DNA of 64,000 nt, taken from NCBI GenBank assembly GCA_907163375.1, contig CAJQUW010008010.1, positions 98,246 through 162,245 of the forward strand, written 5' to 3'. Both the position numbers and the translations under genes were made by a program. The notes under the pieces are model-generated. The model was not told the origin of the DNA and did no database searches. It was given only the letters and a program-made list of their open reading frames with translations. Positions 1 to 7,073 of the stretch are shown piece after piece; position 1 is the stretch's first letter, and each line of letters begins with the position of its first letter. This DNA is from Prostheceraeus crozeri. Lineage: Eukaryota; Platyhelminthes; Polycladida; Euryleptidae.

Positions 1-42
1 TTCGGACATTTTCGGCCTCCTTCGTTGCAGAAACTCGTTGTG
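1..42 (+). repeat. Terminal fragment of the foldback element seen at 33178-33909
   Basis: The stretch with ttttcggcctcc followed by gcagaaactcgttgtgg resembles the right-hand end of the foldback elements ending at 33909 and 28891. Only the edge of a copy is in the window, so its extent cannot be judged. Confidence 0.4.
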
Positions 43-1001
43 GAGGAAGGACGTCTCGGTGCCTGATCCGCAGCCTTTCCGTGATATGTTTCAATTCGAT
101 GACTCAGTTAAGCGATGATTGCAGCAGATGAATCGATGCAAAAGAATTACGAGTATTGCTGATTCAATGATGTTTGCAGTTTCCGAGAATGTTGAAAATG
201 TGGAAAACGGCGCGTGTGAAGTGAATTATACAAAACCGCTTCGACAACTGTGTCCTAGTTTTTGGCACTTTTCGCAGAGATGCGCTGGATGTTGAATTCC
301 ATTATCTCGATCTGTTCCGATCTTCAATGGTCTCTGAAAGATGAAAAATGACAATTTTTGTGATGTCTGTGGTTATGATTATTACGCATTACACAAATTA
401 GGATACGCAATAGGAATACAACGTGATGACTATGCTCAAGGTCCAACGTGTTAGGAATATAGGATTTAAGCCAGCTCTACGCTTTGAGGAAAACGGATTT
501 CCTGATATTTATAAGGGACAAGTCAATTTTTTATGTAATGATAAATTACTTTGATATGCAGAAACTGATTTAGGGCCAACTCGGATAATTTGGACACATT
601 GAGGTGCTCGCATTTTTTTCATATGCTTCAACTCGGCCAAATTAGAGACCCTATCATATATGATAGATATGCTGTAGACTATAGTCTAAAATGGACACCA
701 GCGTAACTCAGGGTGGACACTTTTATTCCAAAGCCATTACACTTATTTCGACACAAAAGTATTTCCCAACTTATTCATCAACAAAAATACTAGTATATAC
801 CTACTTTTGAAACTTGTGCGTGTAAAATGCATGCAGCTGTAAGTGTAATGTAAGCAGTTTTTATCAATCACATTCGATGAAGTCTCAGTAACGGTAGCTA
901 TAAACTGTTATTCATAACACATATGTATGCTAACATTTTTCCTTTTCATGTATCAGTTTGACTTTTAACATTTCTAAGTATTTAATACATGCACGCGCAG
1001 A
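43..1001. other. Host non-coding DNA, nothing recognised
   Basis: This is AT-rich sequence with no long open frame, tRNA or clear repeat. A short palindrome (atcatatatgat) lies near 653-664. I see no supportable gene. Confidence 0.5.
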
Positions 1002-1112
1002 GTTGGAAGTGGGTCAACGAAACTTGACCCATGACCCACCTGACCCACAGGGTACCCTGACCCACGACCCACCTGACCCACCATATCTTTAACCCACCTG
1101 ACCCACATGCTA
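1002..1112. repeat. GACCCAC-rich short interspersed repeat, copy 1
   Basis: It opens with gttggaagtgggtcaacgaa and continues as irregular repeats of gacccacctgaccca. The same opening and the same flanking gcacgcg motif recur at 25561-25712, where the unit has matching inverted ends. This copy seems to lack the second end. It is a dispersed family and no protein coding is supported. Polinton 1 begins about 95 bp downstream. Confidence 0.6.
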
Positions 1113-1200
1113 CAAGGGTGAATGATGTGAGTGCAATTTCCTTTTCTGGCATCATCTTTAGTTTCATTTTCATTCAAGATTCTAGGTCTATCTAGGTAGA

Positions 1201-1206
1201 GGCCCC
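1201..1206. repeat. Target site duplication, left (ggcccc)
   Basis: The 6-bp ggcccc lies directly before the element's first bases agtagtaagt. It recurs exactly at 24282-24287 after the mirror-image acttactact. A 6-bp duplication is the known hallmark of Polinton integrase insertion. Confidence 0.92.
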
Positions 1207-2051
1207 AGTAGTAAGTAAAACTCCACTTCTGGATAGCGCAAGATGGCCGCCGTCGCTGACGTCCCCCCCCTCTGGACCGGCAGAGTGTCGTGGTCGGCCG
1301 CCGTGGTGTTTTGGTTCTGACGTCCCCCCCCTCTGGAACGGCAGAGTGTCGTGGTGTGCCGGCCACGTGCGTCCGTCAGGTTCGCTGACGTCGTCGTCCT
1401 CCCCCCCCCCTCTGGCCGACCGTCGTATAGCGCGCGGTGATGTGGTGTCTAGGTTGGCGTGGTGTGCCGGCCAGGTTGGGAGGGTGGACTGACGTAGCTC
1501 ACCTGAAAAATCCTAAGTGTCAGAGTGGCTTTGTATGGGTAAAATTTTGAAAATTTTCCAAAGTGTGGAATTTCGAGCTGGGACCGTCACCAAAACATTT
1601 TTCATCAAATTTCACTGACCTCCCCCCCCCCCCCGACAGCAATCTTCTAACTTTGGTTCTAGTGAACGGATTTTGTTCGTTCGGGTTGCATTCGAAAGAG
1701 GATGAAAAACTGCTCGACAACATTGTTTGTTGCGAGTCAATCGGACCAGCCGTTCAAAAGTTAGAGCGGTTACAAGATTTTAGGTCGGAGATCGCTCACC
1801 TGAAAAAATCCTAAGTGTCAGAGTGGCTTTGTATGGGTAAAATTTTGAAAATTTTCCAAAGTGTGGAATTTCGACCTGGGACCGTCACCAAAACATTTTT
1901 CATCAAATTTCACTGACCTCCCCCCCCCTCTGGACAGCTAGCTTCGATCTTGGCTTCTAGTGGACGGATTTTGTCGAGCCATAGCTCGTTTGAAAGCTAA
2001 GAGTGAGACAAATTCAGTGAAAGAAACGGCTTGTTCATATCTGTCTTCGTT
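1207..2051. repeat. Polinton 1 left terminal inverted repeat
   Basis: It matches 23393-24281 in reverse complement from the outermost agtagtaagtaaaactcc inward. The outer 290 bp is GC-rich, with several gacgtccccccc tracts and one copy of a unit containing gttggcgtggtgtgccggcc. The inner part is two tandem units of about 300 bp, each starting at cctaagtgtcagagtggc and containing an oligo-C run of 8-13 bases. The homology stops abruptly near 2051, where a further, partly rearranged unit follows. Confidence 0.9.
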
Positions 2052-2109
2052 AAAAAGTTAGAGCGGTTACAAGATTTTAGGTCGGAGCTCGCTCACCTGA
2101 AAAAATCCT

Positions 2110-2320
2110 AAGTGTCAGAGTGGCTTTGTATGGGTAAAATTTTGAAAATTTTCCAAAGTGTGGAATTTCGACCTGGGACCTTCACCAAAACATTTTTCAT
2201 CAAATTTCTCTGAACGAGGGGGGGAGGGGGTGGGTCAGTGAAATTTGATGAAAAATGTTTTGGTAAAGGTCCCAGGTCGAAATTCGGAAGTTTTAAATTT
2301 TTCAAAATTTTCACCACACT
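2110..2320. repeat. Long imperfect inverted repeat inside the left arm
   Basis: A terminal-repeat-type unit at about 2108-2215 is followed after a G-rich spacer of about 20 bp by its reverse complement at about 2230-2320 (gtcagtgaaatttgatg... and gtcccaggtcgaaattc...). The arms of about 90-100 bp could form a long hairpin. It looks like an inverted duplication of the terminal-repeat subunit. No counterpart is seen at the right end. Confidence 0.75.
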
Positions 2321-2520
2321 GGAGCTCCCACACTTAGGAATTTTTTCACTTGTGGCATGTTACATGGACATGTGCTGACGGACCAACTTCCCGTGGTCAT
2401 ATGAGAATGGTTCAGGTGTCATATGATAGCGAATGATGAGACGAATCGTTTGCAACAAACCGCATGTCGCTACGATGAATACTTTCGGAGATAGAGCCAT
2501 TTTAAGTTTTCTTCCGAGCA

Positions 2521-2528
2521 TATATAAA
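2521..2528 (+). promoter_or_regulatory. TATA box for the coiled-coil gene
   Basis: TATATAAA is followed about 40 bp later by a plausible splice donor (acgag|gtaagc) in what would be the 5' leader. The next long plus-strand frame begins at 3111. The same TATA style recurs before 4561, 5094 and, on the minus strand, 22780. Confidence 0.55.
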
Positions 2529-2569
2529 CCCCCGACAACGTAAGTCTGATCACTTCATCGAAAGACGAG

Positions 2570-3093
2570 GTAAGCGACGGTCGTCGCTCTGAGCTCCCGA
2601 TATCGGGTGTTTCAAAGGACTCTATCTTTTGAAGTAGGCAAGCTATCTTCTTACTTCAAAGTTTGTATGATAGAGTTTGATAGTGTCTTTACTACTGATA
2701 AAATTTTTTAAAAGTAGTAAAATGCGGAATTTTTTAAAAATTCTTAATTTTCAGTTTTTTCAAAGTTTTAACATATAGACTAAGGTTTTCAAGTATCCTG
2801 AGTTCAAATCTGCTATCAGATTTGAAATTTAACTAAGTCTAAGGCAGCTTTGAGGGGTTAGATCCCAGCTACTGATCACTACCTTTGACTCGGCGTTCCT
2901 GTTACCACTTCGGGGCAGTGACAATGATGTCTTCAGCTGTAAAGAGCGGGTATCGGGGAAGATCTCTCACTTCCCTAGTGATCAGTACAAGGCCTTCGGG
3001 CTGTCGACGGGATCGAGTGCCACTCACTACACTCTTTAGGAATATGACTGTACTACATGATTCCAAACTTATACAAATTTCATTATCTTACAG
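2570..3093 (+). other. Candidate leader intron
   Basis: The donor gtaagc at 2570 follows the TATA box by a short leader. An acceptor (cattatcttacag) ends at 3093, 17 bases before the ATG at 3111. No convincing protein frame fills the interval. This is inference from splice-site form only. Confidence 0.4.
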
Positions 3094-3110
3094 CTAACGA
3101 TAAATCAGGC

Positions 3111-4037
3111 ATGGCAAACGATAAAAACAGAAAATACCATATCAAAATGTGTGTGTGCGGTCGAATAAATCGCAGTGCGGACGCCAAGGCGCATGTGAAG
3201 AAGGCGGGCACCGGCCACATGATTATCTTGAATAGGGTTGCGTGTGTGAAGTGCAGAGTGCTGAAGGGTGATGAGGATGAGGCGGGTTTTTACAGAGTGC
3301 ATGCAGATTGCCGTGGTGGTTTAGTGACTGACTTAAGATTTACGCAGTTGATTGTGGAAGAGAGGGAGCGAATGTTGGCGATCGAGCGAGAGGGTAAGGC
3401 TGAGAATGTTGTTGAGAATGATGAGTTGGCGAGAGCGGTTGCGTCGTTGGAGGGTGAGATTGAGCGAAAGAGAGTACTTGAGAGTGATGATGAGGATGAT
3501 GTGGATTTAGATAGGGAGCGTGTGAGGAAGTTGAGCTCTTCGTCGTCGGAGGTGTCAAACATTGTCATCACCGACCCCCCGAAGAGCTCATCTTCCCCAA
3601 AAGTGAAGAGTGGTGGGATTCGTGTGCAGTCGGCGAGGTGGTTGAAGGATGAAGAGAAGAGGCATGTTTCGCAGCAGATGGCGCATGATTTGTTGGTTAA
3701 TAAGTATGAGAGTTTGAAGAAAATGAAGGATGAAGTTGTGAAGGAGTTGGATGAGTTGAAAAAGAAGGAACTGAAGTCGAAGGAGGTAGCGGATGAAAAT
3801 ATTAGAATGAGGCGTAGTGTGACTGATTTGAAGAAAAAGACGCGAGAGTTGGAAGAGAAGAATGATGGGTGTGAGAAGAGGGCGAGTGCTGCGGAGAGAA
3901 GAATGAGAGATGCAGAAGCGAAGTTTGAGGAGATGATGAAGGAGATGAGTGTGTTGAGAGCGAGGAATGTTGAGTTGGAGAGGACTGTGGCTCGGCGGGT
4001 GATGAGAGGCAGGCGTATGAGAAGTTGGAGCGCATGA
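3111..4037 (+). CDS. Coiled-coil protein with N-terminal Cys/His motif (Polinton accessory)
   Basis: The frame encodes about 308 residues from the ATG at 3111; an earlier in-frame ATG lies at 3057. The first 75 residues contain CVCG, CVKC and a HADC motif that could bind zinc. The middle is highly acidic with a serine run, and residues about 180-295 are a strongly charged heptad-rich coiled coil (many E, K, L and R). Codons are G-rich on this strand, unlike the AT-rich polymerase and capsid genes, which suggests a separate origin or strong constraint. I do not recognise the family. The 3' end may be broken (about one break) or spliced, since an overlapping open frame and a 60-nt intron-like segment follow. 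Its place in the left arm among TATA-driven small genes suggests an early accessory role, which is inference. Confidence 0.55.
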   Translation: MANDKNRKYHIKMCVCGRINRSADAKAHVKKAGTGHMIILNRVACVKCRVLKGDEDEAGFYRVHADCRGGLVTDLRFTQLIVEERERMLAIEREGKAENVVENDELARAVASLEGEIERKRVLESDDEDDVDLDRERVRKLSSSSSEVSNIVITDPPKSSSSPKVKSGGIRVQSARWLKDEEKRHVSQQMAHDLLVNKYESLKKMKDEVVKELDELKKKELKSKEVADENIRMRRSVTDLKKKTRELEEKNDGCEKRASAAERRMRDAEAKFEEMMKEMSVLRARNVELERTVARRVMRGRRMRSWSA

Positions 4038-4268
4038 GGGATGAGTGGGAACGTGTGAATGAGGATCGTTTGTTTGAGTTTCACATCCCTATTCGGGATA
4101 ATCATTTGGCCGGCGAAGTACTCGTGAATAAAAATTTAGACGAATCCATCCTATGCTATAACGGCCATCCAACGAAAAAATGTTTACATGCCAGCCTACG
4201 AATGCGCGGTCACTTACATAAATTCTCGATTCGGAAGCGCGCGAGACTGCCAAAGGATGGCTAACTTG

Positions 4269-4328
4269 GTAAGTGAAAAGTAAATAAGATAGTATATCCT
4301 ATTCTAATACATATCATTTTCATTGCAG
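4269..4328 (+). other. Candidate 60-nt intron
   Basis: It runs from gtaagtgaaaag to tttcattgcag with a T-rich 3' part. It follows an open frame downstream of the coiled-coil gene. Its size matches the 59-67-nt introns inferred at the start of the polymerase and of the 22-kb gene. Splicing is inferred from motif form only. Confidence 0.45.
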
Positions 4329-4361
4329 ATCTTTGCCCGCCTTCACCACCCCATCAATTCA

Positions 4362-4505
4362 CTCCCGAGAACGAACCATCGGCTCTCTTAAGGGCCACCT
4401 AGGGGCAAGACATGATAGAACCTCCACGCCGTTTGCCCTGGGCAGTCTTCGGACTGGCGAATACTATCATTAAGTTGAATCTGCTATCAGTCAACTTGAA
4501 CGTTG
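4362..4505 (+). repeat. 144-bp intergenic module, copy A
   Basis: It begins ctcccgagaacgaaccatc and ends tcaacttgaacgttg. It contains ctctcttaagggcc, a perfect 11-bp palindrome (tgccctgggca) and short inverted arms gttga...tcaac. Copies B and C are at 4838 and 5362 with only a few differences each. Copy A ends 16 bp before the TATA box of the 4561 gene. Confidence 0.85.
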
Positions 4506-4521
4506 CGTCGAGTTAGAGGGG

Positions 4522-4528
4522 TATATAA
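4522..4528 (+). promoter_or_regulatory. TATA box of the 4561 gene
   Basis: TATATAA lies in ggggtatataaacc, 33 bp before the ATG at 4561, leaving a very short leader if transcription starts about 25-30 bp downstream. It sits directly after intergenic module A. Confidence 0.6.
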
Positions 4529-4560
4529 ACCACTGCCTCTCATTTCATTTCATTTCAATC

Positions 4561-4827
4561 ATGCAGACGCCGAACAGTCAAGTCAGCTCTCCTCGCGGAC
4601 CGCAGTTAAGGCCGCGAAATTTATTTGAGGAGTTTGCCAGGCTAGAGGAGCAAGACAGAGTTTTTAATAATCTTGCTCGGATTGGCAATCCGATGACAGC
4701 AACTGCTGTCAATCCAACGGAATGGCGCTACATTCCACTTTTTAGTCACGTGCCAATTAGCGTGGAAGTCGACAGTGCTACCAAAGAGAGAGTCAAAGAC
4801 TCTCTCAGCAGAATTGGTAGGGTGTAA
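4561..4827 (+). CDS. Small unknown Polinton protein, 88 residues
   Basis: An ATG directly behind a TATA box supports this start. The N-terminus is Ser/Pro/Gln-rich, followed by a charged stretch (RNLFEEFARLEEQDRVF) that should form a helix, then a WRYIPLF segment. No signal peptide, membrane segment or known motif is visible. The stop is 10 bp before module B, so the unit repeat-TATA-ORF-repeat resembles a gene cassette. Neither BLAST nor structure was available, so the function is unknown. I take it as a real gene because of its promoter and compact setting, not because of similarity. Confidence 0.5.
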   Translation: MQTPNSQVSSPRGPQLRPRNLFEEFARLEEQDRVFNNLARIGNPMTATAVNPTEWRYIPLFSHVPISVEVDSATKERVKDSLSRIGRV

Positions 4828-4837
4828 GATGACGTTA

Positions 4838-4980
4838 CTCCCGAGAATGAACCATCGGCTCTCTTAAGGGCCACCATGTTGCAAGACATGATAGAACCTC
4901 CTCGCGGTTTGCCCTGGGCAGTCTTCGGACTGGCGAATACTATCATTAAGTTGAATCTGCTATCAGTCAACTTGAACATT
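4838..4980 (+). repeat. 144-bp intergenic module, copy B
   Basis: It is the same sequence as copies A and C with scattered substitutions. It starts 10 bp after the stop of the 4561 gene and ends about 65 bp before the TATA box of the 5094 gene. Confidence 0.85.
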
Positions 4981-5044
4981 ATGCAGTCGATTGATATCCC
5001 TGAAGCATTCTGATTCGCTGTTGAGCAATTCATTGTTGAAAACC

Positions 5045-5053
5045 CTATATAAG
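5045..5053 (+). promoter_or_regulatory. TATA box of the 5094 gene
   Basis: CTATATAAG lies 41 bp before the ATG at 5094 and follows module B. Both the TATA-to-ATG distance and the order of parts repeat those of the 4561 unit. Confidence 0.6.
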
Positions 5054-5093
5054 CCAGAAGATTGTAGCGCTTCTCATTCAATTTGAAGTCACG

Positions 5094-5348
5094 ATGGAAG
5101 CGACATCTGCCGACAACATTCCCGTCTTCATCGATGAAGACAACGCCATTCCCGAGTTCGTCATCCTCGACGAGTGGGATGAAGAGGATGAGAAGAAGGG
5201 GAAGATCAAGAGGATCGTTTGGACGGATGAGGTGTGGACTCCTAAAACCACCCGCATCCGAAAGGTGCCAGATGCACCAGTACGACCTCGGCGGTATAGG
5301 GTATATGACAACCTAACCGTCATACCCACTGGCTATTCCAGCCAATAG
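5094..5348 (+). CDS. Small acidic unknown Polinton protein, 84 residues
   Basis: An ATG behind a TATA box supports this start. Residues about 10-36 are strongly acidic (many D and E), followed by a basic stretch and a Tyr/Arg-rich C-terminus (RPRRYRVYDNLTV). There is no membrane segment. It does not resemble the 4561 product, so the surrounding modules seem to carry different cargo. The stop lies 13 bp before module C. The function is unknown, and the small acidic fold would suit a protein that binds basic partners, which is speculation. Confidence 0.5.
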   Translation: MEATSADNIPVFIDEDNAIPEFVILDEWDEEDEKKGKIKRIVWTDEVWTPKTTRIRKVPDAPVRPRRYRVYDNLTVIPTGYSSQ

Positions 5349-5361
5349 TCAAATTCACACC

Positions 5362-5505
5362 CCCCGAGAACGAACCATCGGCTCTCTTAAGGGCCACCAT
5401 GGGGCAAGACATGATAGAACCTCCTCGCGGTTTGCCCTGGGCAGTCTTCGGACTGGCGAATACTATCATTAAGTCGAATCTGCTATCAGTCAACTTGAAC
5501 GTTGC
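5362..5505 (+). repeat. 144-bp intergenic module, copy C
   Basis: This is the third copy and follows the 5094 gene stop by 13 bp. Unlike A and B it is not followed by a TATA box and plus-strand ORF, so it is either the end of the array or marks a lost cassette. Confidence 0.85.
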
Positions 5506-5730
5506 AAATGAAGTTCGGTGTAATACTTCCTTTCGACGGGCGTTCCTGTAAAGGGCGGCGGTGAAACCCGTAGCTATGTATACCGCAAGGGACATTCGGC
5601 AATGGTCAATCTTGTTAAACCTCTCTGCGTCATGTTTGCAAGTGATTGCCTCTGTCTCAACGTAGTATGCATTCGCGCCAGGGCGACATTTAGCCAACTG
5701 TCGAAGGTTGCCTAAAACTTTCCATTGCAT
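5506..5730 (-). CDS. Possible small minus-strand ORF downstream of module C
   Basis: An open frame starts at an ATG at 5730 (MQWKVLGNLRQLAKCRPG) and runs leftward into module C. Its first 75 residues lie in unique sequence and are moderately basic with three Cys. There is no visible TATA box and no recognised family. It may be chance. The rest of the interval to 5841 shows nothing else. Confidence 0.2.
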
Positions 5731-5841
5731 ACGTTATGAGAACCATGAGTTCTACCTGTCTCTATCAATGAGACGAATTGATGAATAGAATGAAATGGGA
5801 GGACACTCACGCGCCACACGCAACATAACACACTTCTCTCT

Positions 5842-6250
5842 TCCGTAGTCTAACAAGCTCTTTACACATGGATCGCAGTCGATTGCTATCCCTGTATCAG
5901 AAGTGTAAGCTATCTTAATTTTATTTGACACTATTTAATCTATCATCATCGTCCATATGAAATGTTTTAAGATTTACAAGTTAGACTAAGCGTGCTACTA
6001 TTTCCAAATGAAAAAGTATACATGGTTAAATCATCCACTTAAGCCCATCCGTAGTCTAACAAGCTCTTTACACATGGATCGCAGTCGATTGCTATCCCTG
6101 TATCAGAAGTGTAAGCGATCTTAATTTATTTGACACTATTTCATCTACCATCATCGTCCATATGAAATGTTTTAAGATTTACAAGTTAGACTAAGCGTGC
6201 TACTATTTCCAAATGAAAATGTATACATGGTTAAATCATCCACTGAAGCC
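5842..6250. repeat. Tandem duplication, about 206-bp unit
   Basis: The unit starting tccgtagtctaacaagctc begins at 5842 and again at 6048. It runs through atggatcgcagtcgattgc and ends near catccactgaagccc. The two copies are almost identical. The phrase gcagtcgattg also occurs once at 4983 after module B. No long ORF is present. Confidence 0.85.
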
Positions 6251-6430
6251 CCGTTCAAGTACGTCAGTATGAAAGCAAAGATAATATGAAATAAAAAATT
6301 TATTATGGCATGTATTTCAAAAGGTCTTCATCGATCATCCACTGAAGCCCCATTCAAGTAAGTCAGCATGAAAGCAAAGATAATGCGAAATAAAAATTTA
6401 TTATGGCATGTATTTCAAAAGGTCTTCATC
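6248..6430. repeat. Tandem duplication of a gene 3' end, about 97-bp period
   Basis: gccccgttcaagtacgtcag through ggtcttcatcg is present at about 6248-6333 and again at 6345-6430. Each copy contains a minus-strand AATAAA-type signal. The inner copy overlaps the last codons of the 6401-6796 gene, so the duplication has copied that gene's 3' end and polyadenylation region. Confidence 0.8.
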
Positions 6431-6796
6431 GTCAATATCGTCCCAGAGTCTGGCTTCACATAGATAACAAAAACAGTTCAGTTGCTTTAATCGTTCTTCC
6501 ACTGCGAGCCTCACTTTGTCAATATACTCCCACTCCTCCATAGTTCGTGGCTGGGAGTTAGGGGTGTACCACTCCCATAATTGGTGGAGGAACTTGGTGC
6601 TGGTGATCTCCATCACATCGTCAGTATCGTACTGGAGATACTTCCACCTCACGCCTGTTAAGTCGGGACACTCCTTCTCACATACACTCTCTTCGTTGTC
6701 CGCTGGTAATAACACCTTCTCTACCTTCGTTGGAGCGTTTGGTGTTGAGGATGGAGAAGAGAATTTTGTGTTTGGTGTTGTTGGAGGGCTTGTCAT
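6401..6796 (-). CDS. Unknown Polinton protein, 131 residues, divergent from the polymerase
   Basis: The ATG at 6796 opens a Ser/Thr/Pro-rich disordered N-terminus of about 28 residues. This is followed by a Trp-rich globular-looking part (VRWKYLQYD, LWEWYTP, MEEWEYIDK) and a C-terminus with CFCYLCEARLWDD, a possible CxxC pair. It is acidic overall. The gene is transcribed away from the polymerase, and the 280 bp between them holds two CCAAT boxes and a TATA-like box. An AATAAA signal follows the stop and is tandemly duplicated. I do not recognise the family. The Trp-rich core and CxxC suggest a small structured protein. Confidence 0.55.
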   Translation of the reverse strand: MTSPPTTPNTKFSSPSSTPNAPTKVEKVLLPADNEESVCEKECPDLTGVRWKYLQYDTDDVMEITSTKFLHQLWEWYTPNSQPRTMEEWEYIDKVRLAVEERLKQLNCFCYLCEARLWDDIDDEDLLKYMP

Positions 6797-6853
6797 GTTG
6801 ACTGTGAATAATAACTTTGAAATGTTTTCTAATTCTTAAGTATCAACGAGCAA

Positions 6854-6902
6854 CCAATCAGAATGAACAGCCAATGAATGATGAATATGAAAGTATATAT
6901 GC
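6854..6902 (+). promoter_or_regulatory. CCAAT and TATA promoter of the polymerase gene
   Basis: CCAAT boxes lie at 6854-6858 and 6871-6875, and a TATATAT box lies at about 6894-6900, on the strand of the polymerase. This arrangement closely resembles the promoter at 22878-22923 for the gene at the other end of the element. The leader then runs about 170 bp to the ATG at 7074. Confidence 0.6.
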
Positions 6903-7073
6903 AAAGTGACATTCGTGTCATTTCACTCTGTCTTTGAGACGCATAAGTGAACTGTTGTCTAGCGAATTCTGTTATTATTTGAGGCGTACAAGTGAATTCC
7001 AAATTTGAGACGTATTATTTGAGTGAAGTCTCTATCTTGTTGAAGTATCAAGCTTAAACATAATTTCGTTGAA

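Noticed and set aside
1002-1366. Frame encoding WVRWVxGQ repeats
   Set aside because: It arises from the GACCCAC repeat and crosses into the Polinton terminal repeat. It is not a gene.
1563-2317. Open frames inside the terminal repeats, also at 23629-23880 and 39308-39685
   Set aside because: They lie in inverted-repeat subunits, pass through oligo-C runs of variable length and show no protein-like conservation between copies.
3290-4105. Long minus-strand open frame opposite the coiled-coil gene
   Set aside because: It is Ser/Phe/Leu-rich and simply mirrors the purine-rich coding strand of the coiled-coil gene. It has no promoter or family features.
4362-5505. The 144-bp modules as a separate transposon family
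   Set aside because: They have no inverted ends or target duplications, and they sit at fixed distances from stops and TATA boxes, which fits an intergenic regulatory module better.
5842-6430. CRISPR-like or satellite array
   Set aside because: There are only two copies each of two different long units, without spacers. They are simple tandem duplications.
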